DNA of 64,000 nt from Solea solea (Eukaryota; Chordata; Actinopteri; Pleuronectiformes; Soleidae), in assembly GCF_958295425.1 (NCBI RefSeq), contig NC_081153.1, forward strand, positions 4,592,028 through 4,656,027. Direction: 5' to 3'. How positions within the stretch are numbered: the first letter of the stretch is position 1; each line of letters opens with the position of its first letter. The notes under the pieces are model-generated. The model was not told the DNA's origin and did no database searches. It saw only the letters and a program-made list of their open reading frames with translations. This document shows, one piece after another, positions 56,878 through 64,000 of the stretch. The translations under genes and the position numbers were made by a program.

Positions 56878-59800
56878 TATGACTTGAGATCATGTATGTC
56901 GTGATTTATTTAGCGTTCTACAAATAGAACTGAACTCTTAAGTTGGGGAAACACAACACCAGGAAAAGCAGGAGCTAAAATAACAGGATATTCTTTAAAT
57001 CCCTGCAAAAAAACCAAAAAAAAACAAATGTCCTCCTGCTGCTGCTGCTGCTGCTGGTGTCCAGTGTCCCCTCTGATAAGTAGGCCATGGCCATGCAGGC
57101 TTCACTCACTCACTCATGTGGCACAAACAATGCTATTTGTATTCAGGCTGTGGGTGTGGTTTCACCCACTGTACATCAGCATCATTGTCATCATCAGCAG
57201 CAGCAGCAGCAGCAGATCTGCCTGCAGATAACTGTGATTTCATGGTCACATATAAAAACATGATCATCTGACCCTGTGATGCATGACATCGACATTATTG
57301 TAATAATCAGTGGTGAAGCAGAAGAACAGAGATGTACTCACACTCACTCTGGTCCAAAATACCAAAGGTGCTCGTGCTTGCGGAGGACACTTTTGTAACC
57401 AGGCAGGAATTAAACAGATACAATTACACGCTGTCACCAGAGGAGGAGGAGGAGCAGGAGGAGCAGGTGGTGATAAAGAGTGTCACGTGAAGAGAAGAGG
57501 AGAGGAGAGGAGAGGCCGCTCAGATGTTCCTCTGCTCTGGTGTCAGCAGCAGCAGCAGCAGCCGCTGAAGGAGCAGAAGAGGAAGAAGAAGAAGGTGTGG
57601 ATGATGATGATGATGAAGGTCACCTTATGATGCTGATGTTTCCTGACCCGCTCCACTCCTGCTGTATCCCGTCAACCTTCATCTCCCCCTGACGCTCTCT
57701 CTCTTTCCTGTCTGTCACACTCTCTCGCTCTCTCGCTCTCTGTCATGCTGCACCACAGGAGAGCTTATGCGACTTCCTGTGAGTGCCTTTCAAAATAAAC
57801 TCCCTCTGTGCTGTCAGAATTGGCTTAAAAAAAGAAAGAAAAACGAGAGATTAGGTTTTAGAGAATGTACAAACATGAGATTAACCTCTACATAGGCTGA
57901 AATTATTCAGATTATATATAGTGGGAAAGAAAAGGTTTATTGCAAGAAATATTAAAGCACACTTTAAAATAAAGGACTTATGTAAGCATCTATTGTTAGT
58001 ATTCACTAATTTTCAATTAGAGACGGTGTGAAATATTATTTTAAGCACTTAAATTTAAAGCAGTATTTTTATTAGTTTACCTAGATGTAAAACACTTATA
58101 TTGTGTTTTTGGGGGCGAGTATACTTTATATATGAATATATGTATAATGTCACTTTATTGATCAGTATCAATTATTGGGTATACTGATAGAAAATACTGC
58201 TAGAAAACTATCATTATATTTATAATAGGTTTTGTTCAATTTTGTATAAAAAGTCATATTAAGGTTTCATTAAAAAACACTGTTAAATTATGAAAATTTA
58301 AAATTCCTGTACATTTAACTACAAGCTGTCCAGTATTACTTTGTCTTTTTAACTATTAGATTACTTCATTTTCACTTGTTTTTGTAAAGATTTATCTCAG
58401 TTTTTTTCATTTATTTTACTATCTTCCTTTATTTAGGTTAAAAAAAACAACTTTAATTTGAAAATCACACTTCGGTCTGTGTACTGTTTCCTGGACAACT
58501 ACAGATGACTTGATGGTTTTTTGGGTTTTTTTCCAGACAGACACCCAAACCAGGACCAGTGACGTCACCAGAACCCACAACAGGAAGAGGACATGCAAAA
58601 ATAAGAGCTTGTGTAACTCATGCTTTACATTGCCATTTAACAACACACACATAAATAATGAACTGCTCCTAATGTGTTACTAAATCTAATTTATATGTGG
58701 AATAAAGTGACTTATAAGGATTTTATGAAAGCTTTTAAATCACTATAGAGAAACTGAATGCTGACTCTGCATAAATGAGGTGACCGCTCCCTCTTTGTCC
58801 AGCTGGACTCAGGGAAAGAGCAGCTTTTGTTCTGCAGAGAATAACTGGACGTTTCTCTCCCACACCGACGAACTGTGCTGCTGCTGCTGCTTCTGTTAAA
58901 GGTCCAGTTTGGGACATTTAGGACAGAAACTGATCATAGTAACCACATACAGTACATGTTTGTATAAAGGTGAATAATCCCTTAAAAATAAAAAATAATC
59001 TGATTTTTGTCGCCTTATTATAGAGGTTTTGAAATAGAAATGGAAGCTCACGACATTAATATTAAGATAACAACGTCCTTTTTGGTTTGCAGAGGCCTCC
59101 GTAGTTCACTGACACGCTTGGGATTGTATATTTTTTTCAAAATGACCTTAATCAGTAAGTGTAGAGGAGTGTCGTGTAACCTTATGCTTTGACAGCAGGT
59201 GGCAGCAGAGGGTCCTATGTGTGTACAAAAAAATCAGGGCTTTATTGCAGGATTCGGGATGTTTGTGCAAAATAACTCATAATAATGTAATAGACAAACG
59301 TTTTCCCCAGAGCAGGGGTGAAATAAAGTTAAACAATGTGTGAAATGAGCTTCAAATCAACAATATTCATGGTATTCATTCAAGGTAAAAGTGTTGGTTG
59401 TGATATGAAATGGTAGTGAAAAGTTTGGTAACTCTGCAAAAGAGGATTAAACATTTGGAAAACAACCTGACTTCTGAGATTAAAGTCAGAATTCTGCATT
59501 TTTTTATTCAGTTTTCAGAGATTAGAGTTAAGATTATGTATTATTTTTCTCAGATTTATGGCATTGTTTACAGAATCCTGAAATTAAAGTTTCAATTCTT
59601 GCTTTTTTTATTGATTAAAATATATATATTTTTAATTCTGGCTTTTTTTTATTGATTAAAATATTTTTTCCAAAGAAAACATTGTATGTAGCCCTCATCC
59701 AAACAATCATTTTTGCACTGCTGTGTCCTTTGTATGGATTTTAAAACTTGCCTTTAATAGTGACGCCTGGTGGACAACTGATACATCGTCAACCGTCTAT

Positions 59801-60140
59801 ATATATAATATATAAGTTATGTAAAAGCAGTCTCTGCTTGGCTGGGGTTAATGTGTGTGTCCAGATTTCGCACCACGTGGCATATTTGACTTTTTTTCTT
59901 GACTTTTTATTCACTGATACTTACACTTCCCAGGTTTTCCCCACAGCTGCGTGGACCTTGTCTGAGGAGATTAGACGTTTCCACGCGAGGACGGTGGAGG
60001 TTGGTCGCCTGCAGAAGAACTGAGTGAACAATAGTGATTGTTTACCTCCAGACTTGAGCCTGGTCTCCACCACCAGAAGACCTCTCTGTCTCTGTCTCTG
60101 TCTCCACATTTACCTACTTTTTATTTGATCTTACCCCACA

Positions 60141-60452
60141 ATGAATTTCGACCAGATCCTCTCCGCCGTGGGAGGTTTCGGTAAATACCAGAGAATTCTC
60201 TACGTGTGGATTTGTTTGCCTCAGATCCTGCTCGCCTTCCATATGATGGCGAGCATCTTCACGGGAGCCACGCCGCCGCATCACTGCCGACACACCGGCA
60301 ATCAGAGCCTGTCTCCGGGCACATTCAGCCCGAACTTCAGCCTCTCCAACGAGTCCCCGTGCGTACTCAACCGGACTGGCGATGAGCGCGCGCCGTGCGC
60401 CCATGGGTGGGTGTACAGCCACGAGACATTCCAGAGCACTACTGTCACTGAG
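60141..60452 (+). CDS. SLC22-like exon 1
   Basis: [20 protein letters not shown] (amphipathic N-terminus) then TM1 and most of the glycosylated loop, ending [11 protein letters not shown] at donor GTACAC. FD.IL..VGGFG near the start is typical of SLC22 transporters. Confidence 0.94.
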
Positions 60453-63057
60453 GTACACTTTCATAATTATAACGTGAAAACAGATGGAAATTTAATATTG
60501 AGCTAAAAATGCATGATAACAGGGCCGGCCCAAGCCTTTATGGGGGCCTAAACTGAATTAGATTTTGGGGGGCCCTCTCCCACCACCTCAGACTATTATT
60601 GATACAAATGTAATGTTGTTATGTTATGATACAAATGTAACACTATAGTTATGTTGTTTACACAAACCCAGTGTCACTCTTGGCTTTAGAGGGCAGTAAA
60701 ATCACAAAGGTTTGGCTGTTATTTATTAATGAAATTATTCATTAAATTAAAGTTGTTCATTTGTACTTATTTTCAACGTGTGGTGAATCTGTAAACCACA
60801 AACAGCCGTAAACTCCCTAATAAATAAATAAATAAAAGACTATAACAGCAAGTAATATATTGACATTGTTGAGCATTGTAACTAAGGCTGTTACAATAAA
60901 TAATAAATAAATATTACATCTAAATATGATGACATGACACAAAGTATAGACAGTATCTGTGACGACTTTTCCTGGTTTTGCATTGTGAAATACATTAAAC
61001 ATTATAAATGAAATACTGTATATGAAAAAATCTAATTTAAGAAAGTCACTAATAACACTCAAGTGTCTTCTTTTCCTTTGGGCTGCTCCCTTCAGGGGTC
61101 GCCACAGCAAATCAACCTCCTCCATCTCACCCTGTTCTCTGTATCCATCTCTCTCACACCAACTAACTTCATGTCCTCTTTCACTACATCCATAAACCTT
61201 CTCTTTGGTCTTCCTCTGGACCTCCTGCCTGGCAGTTCCAACCCCAGCATCCTTCTACCAATATACTCACTATCCCTCCTCTGTACATGACCAAACCATC
61301 TCATTCTGGCCTCTCTGACCTTATCTCCAAAACATCTAACGTGCTGTTCCTCTGATTGACTCATTCCTGATCCTATCCATCTTCGTCACTCCCAAAGAGA
61401 ACCTCAACATCTTCATCTCTGCTACCTCCAGCTCTGCTTCCTGTCTTTTCCTCAGTGCCACTGTCTCTAGACCATACAGCACCGCTGGTCTCACCACTGT
61501 CTTGTATATCTTTCCTTTCATTCTGGCTGATAGTCTTTTATCACACATTACCCCTGACCCTTCTCCACCCATTCCAACCAGCTTGAACATGTTTCTTCAC
61601 CTCTTTTCCACAATCTCCACTGCTCTGGGCTGTTGACCCTAAATACTTCAAATCCTCCACCTTCTTTATCTCCACTCCCTGTAGCCTGTAATTTGTGTTA
61701 TGTGTGATTTCTTTTGAGACTTGATAGTTTATAGATTACCTTCAGATTAAACAAATCATACCAAGGGAAGAGGGTCCATGTGAACGTCTTACAGTAACTG
61801 CCGAGTTTCCCCATCTTGCTCCAGTGGGACCTGGTGTGCGACAGATCTGGACTAAACAGCCTCGGCTCCTCCATCTACATGTTTGGTCTGTTGGTGGGAG
61901 CTCCGGTGTTTGGAGCCATGGCTGACAGGTAACGTTGTGCACGTCTCTGCAGACACAGGCACAGCTGATGTCCTGGAGTTTGATGTCCTTGTTTTCCTTA
62001 TAACAGCTTTTCTTTAAAAAGATAAAGGTCAAATTAGGCTGATTACTGGGGAACAAAGTACGTTTGTGAAAGTGTTTGATTGATTTAATCACAGCTCTGT
62101 GCCGAAGGGAATAATACACAACTCCATATATGGACGTCCTGGGGGGGGGGGGGGGGGGGGGTGTTTGTAGGTTAGGCTTTTTCTTCATAATAAGCAATAA
62201 ATATGCAGAAGTCACAAAATAGACCATTTTTATTTCATTTTTCTTGAACAAAATGAGCCAAGTGAACTTTGAATAAGACACATTTCCAAATTTCACAAAT
62301 TCAATCTGATTTTCTTTTTTTTCTTTTTTTTTAAATTGATTTATTTTTGCTCAGGTGTGTTTCCATAGTTGGTGAAAGTGAAAGAAATTACACTATATAT
62401 ATTTGTCATCTATAGCATCTGTGTATGCGTTTAAACACAGTCATGGAAGAAGGGTCTCTTAAGATCTCTTAAAATAAGCCTTTAATATGCACTTAAGGTG
62501 AGGGGACGTGCTTTTTCTGCACTGTCATGTTTCTACAGCAGCTCTGCCTTTAATAAACCAGTGAAGAAGAAGAAGAAGAAGAAGGAGGAGGAGGAGGAAG
62601 CAGCAGAGACTTGGTAGAGTGAAAGAGTGAAGAAAGTTGAGAAAGTGTTTCCATCCTTTATGGTACGTTAAGGCCACCGTAGTTCCCTTAGCGCACATAT
62701 GTCAACACTTCTTACACACTGGACCTTTAACTGTGAACTGTCTTGTCACAATAACACAGTTCTTATTTCACAAATATACAGTCGTTGCTTCTTGTGGGAG
62801 AAAATGTCCCTGAAATATCATAAATATCATAAACATTTGTAACATTAGGCACAAAGTGACGTTTCTCACGTCCACTCATGTCTCGTCCCTCTGTCCCTCC
62901 AGGTATGGCCGGCGTTTTGTCCTGCTGCTGTCCATCGCTCTGCAAACCGTGTTTGGAGTCGCCGTCGCTTTCGCGCCCAACTTCCTCGTGTACGTGTCTC
63001 TCCGCTTTGCCGTCGGCACCACGATATCCGGAGTCATCATCAACGCCTTCGTCCTCG
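60141..63057 (+). CDS. SLC22-family organic ion transporter, N-terminal part (continues beyond window)
   Basis: Plasma-membrane transporter of the major facilitator superfamily. Exons 60141-60452 (312 bp), 61825-61928 (104 bp) and 62903-63057 (155 bp) join in phase to give 190 residues plus one base. Exon sizes of 104 and 155 bp are, as far as I recall, typical for the second and third exons of SLC22 genes. TM1 is at about residues 19-40. A large extracellular loop (41-115) has Cys49, 74, 86 and 109 and four N-glycosylation sequons (N54, N65, N70, N77). [10 protein letters not shown] starts TM2, and GAMADRYGRR is the MFS motif between TM2 and TM3. The ATG is preceded in frame by TGA at 60126-60128, so it is the first Met. 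By sequence style it sits near the OAT/SLC22A13-type group, and human SLC22A13/14 lie on 3p22.2 near CCK-TRAK1, but I cannot fix the orthologue or substrate. Confidence 0.93.
61070..61700 (-). mobile_element. Truncated LINE (reverse-transcriptase C-terminal part), frameshifted
   Basis: On the minus strand the frames give [52 protein letters not shown], then after a frameshift around 61340-61370 [17 protein letters not shown] and [20 protein letters not shown], ending [13 protein letters not shown]. This is the C-terminal end of a non-LTR retrotransposon polymerase common in fish. The 5' part is missing and the frame is broken, so it is a dead copy inside intron 1 of the SLC22 gene, opposite to it. 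Confidence 0.88.
61825..61928 (+). CDS. SLC22-like exon 2
   Basis: [20 protein letters not shown] then [14 protein letters not shown]: end of loop 1, TM2 and the start of the DRYGRR motif. Acceptor CTTGCTCCAG, donor GTAACG. Confidence 0.95.
61929..62902. other. SLC22-like intron 2
   Basis: Non-coding. Holds a G run of about 21-22 bases (62140-62161) and an AAG/GAG triplet stretch near 62564-62599. Confidence 0.7.
62140..62161 (+). repeat. Homopolymer of about 21 G
   Basis: Near-unbroken G run in intron 2 of the SLC22-like gene; the exact length may be unreliable. Confidence 0.8.
62903..63057 (+). CDS. SLC22-like exon 3
   Basis: [20 protein letters not shown] then [20 protein letters not shown] and [13 protein letters not shown]3 and TM4. 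Acceptor GTCCCTCCAG, donor G|GTGCGG in phase 1, as expected before the next SLC22 exon, which is outside the window. Confidence 0.94.
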
Positions 63058-63278
63058 GTGCGGTCACTGATAATAAACACAAAAACACACTGATGTAGTC
63101 GTGGTGTAGAGTGAGTGGGTCCGTAGGTTTTTGACACACTATACAGGAATCAACCAGCATAACACGTCATGGAACTGGTGAATAACAATAATAATAAGAT
63201 TATATGAAAGCCATCATGACACATTACACTTTACTTTAGACAACACAAAGAAAATAAATGAAATCAAAATAAAGAATA

Positions 63279-63831
63279 CAGGGTTCCCACAGGTCCTTGA
63301 AATCCTTGGAAAGTTTGTGAACAACCAAACATAGACATGGGTCATTGAAAGAGCTTGAATTGTGTTGATATTTAGGTTTGTTACAACGCCACCTACTGAT
63401 TCATGCCCTGCTTGATGTGCTCAGACGAGGCCTACGCAGGACAAACGTTGAGTCTTAATTACTAGCGTTGATGTGGACACTGTCCACTCTCCCTCTCTCC
63501 CTCTCTCTCTCCCTCTCTCTCTCTGCCGTTGACGTTTCCGTGCAGAACAACTAGCGAGTAAAGTTAAGTAAATAGAGAGAGAGCAAATGACGAAGTGATG
63601 AGGCCTGGGAAATGAAAAGTTCAAGATCTCTGTCTCACCAAAGACAAATTACATTCGAGACAGACTTTGACCAAGATCTCAAGGAAAAGCACTTAAAAGC
63701 AAATCAATAAAAGTTACAAGTTGTCCTCCCTTCTTAATGAAGCTGTGTTAGCAAATTCGGTCCTTGTATTTGAGGGAATTGACCCTTGAAAGTCCTTGAA
63801 TTTAATGTCCAACCAAGGTGTGGGAACCCTG
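63279..63831. mobile_element. Non-autonomous hAT-like DNA transposon
   Basis: Ends are exact 12-bp inverted repeats (CAGGGTTCCCAC at 63279-63290, GTGGGAACCCTG at 63820-63831). Subterminal GGTCCTTGAAATCCTTGG and AAGTCCTTGAATTTAA pieces echo each other. 553 bp, no transposase. The flanking 8-mers (aaagaata, tgaacaat) do not match well, so no target duplication is claimed. Lies in intron 3 of the SLC22-like gene. Confidence 0.8.
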
Positions 63832-64000
63832 TGAACAATAAAAGCACAATGTAAACATTAGAGCAAATATCTAATTAAACATATAAGTTCATATAAGTGT
63901 TGTAACGTCTCACGTTGTTTTGTGCTACTTCCTGTCCAAAGCCAGAGCATGAACCCTTGTCCTCTCCTGTCCTCTCCTGTCCTGTCCTGTCCTCTCTTGT
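63832..64000. other. SLC22-like intron 3, right edge
   Basis: No exon recognised; ends in CCTGT/CCTCT pentamer repeats (63960-64000), cut off by the window edge. Confidence 0.5.

Larger units (their letters stand above)
53331..60140. other. trak1 5' side and intergenic region before the SLC22 gene
   Basis: The first trak1 exon(s) and promoter must lie here or within an intron, but I cannot identify them. Contents: TA run 53755-53895, CTG triplets near 54223-54243, dispersed repeats 54450-55075, GT run near 55245-55340, TTG triplets 55579-55620, TA run 56830-56880, CTG/CAG triplets near 57030-57060, 57195-57215 and 57546-57563, and GA-rich 57485-57520. A region with more GC at 57420-57720 could be a promoter or 5' UTR; this is only a guess. 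Confidence 0.5.

Noticed and set aside
57310..57692. 106- and 70-codon plus-strand frames as a gene or trak1 first exon
   Set aside because: Composition is driven by GGA, CAG, AAG and GAT triplets; no conserved residues, and no minus-strand first exon with matching phase could be shown.
62140..62296. 184-codon minus-strand frame 61742-62296
   Set aside because: Antisense to SLC22-like exon 2 and intron 2, with a Pro run caused by the G homopolymer.

Overview
The window looks like nuclear DNA of a ray-finned (teleost) fish. Evidence: three intron-split vertebrate genes with GT-AG splice sites, dense CA/GT, TA and triplet microsatellites, many small transposon and SINE/LINE fragments of types common in fish, and no prokaryotic gene organisation. 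No CRISPR array, operon or bacterial mobile element is present.

Layout. Positions 1-29.4 kb hold no gene I can recognise. They contain an inverted-repeat-element relic at the very start, a nested transposon insertion (5.35-5.89 kb), a 36-copy 45-bp minisatellite (7.19-8.82 kb), and several duplicated or degenerate repeat blocks. Positions 29.46-32.42 kb (+) carry a complete cholecystokinin gene (cck): TATA box, non-coding exon 1, three coding exons giving a 124-residue prohormone, and AATAAA. Positions 32.4-40.3 kb are intergenic and include a 38-bp satellite block with tRNA-like inserts (36.15-37.45 kb). Positions 40.27-53.33 kb (-) carry trak1 (trafficking kinesin-binding protein 1, a mitochondrial motor adaptor). 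I could place 18 consecutive coding exons whose phases all agree; the first exon(s) are not identified. Positions 53.3-60.1 kb are intergenic or trak1 5' territory. Positions 60.14 kb to the right edge (+) hold the first three coding exons of an SLC22-family membrane transporter, which continues past the window.

Relations between genes. cck and trak1 converge; trak1 and the SLC22 gene diverge. From general knowledge, CCK and TRAK1 are also neighbours on human 3p22.1, and SLC22A13/SLC22A14 lie on human 3p22.2, so this looks like a conserved block. The three genes have no shared pathway: one is a gut/brain peptide hormone, one a kinesin/dynein adaptor, one a solute carrier.

Points most worth a second look: an in-frame TGA inside the otherwise well-formed most 5' placed trak1 exon; a GC-AG intron in trak1 that holds a ~285-bp ATATT-type microsatellite; a foldback element filling about three quarters of a 424-bp trak1 intron; UG-repeat tracts next to nearly every cck splice site and a Z-DNA-prone tract just upstream of the cck TATA box; and a nested hAT-type insertion whose empty site can be seen in a second copy of the host repeat within the window. 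I did not find evidence for a wholly new gene system.
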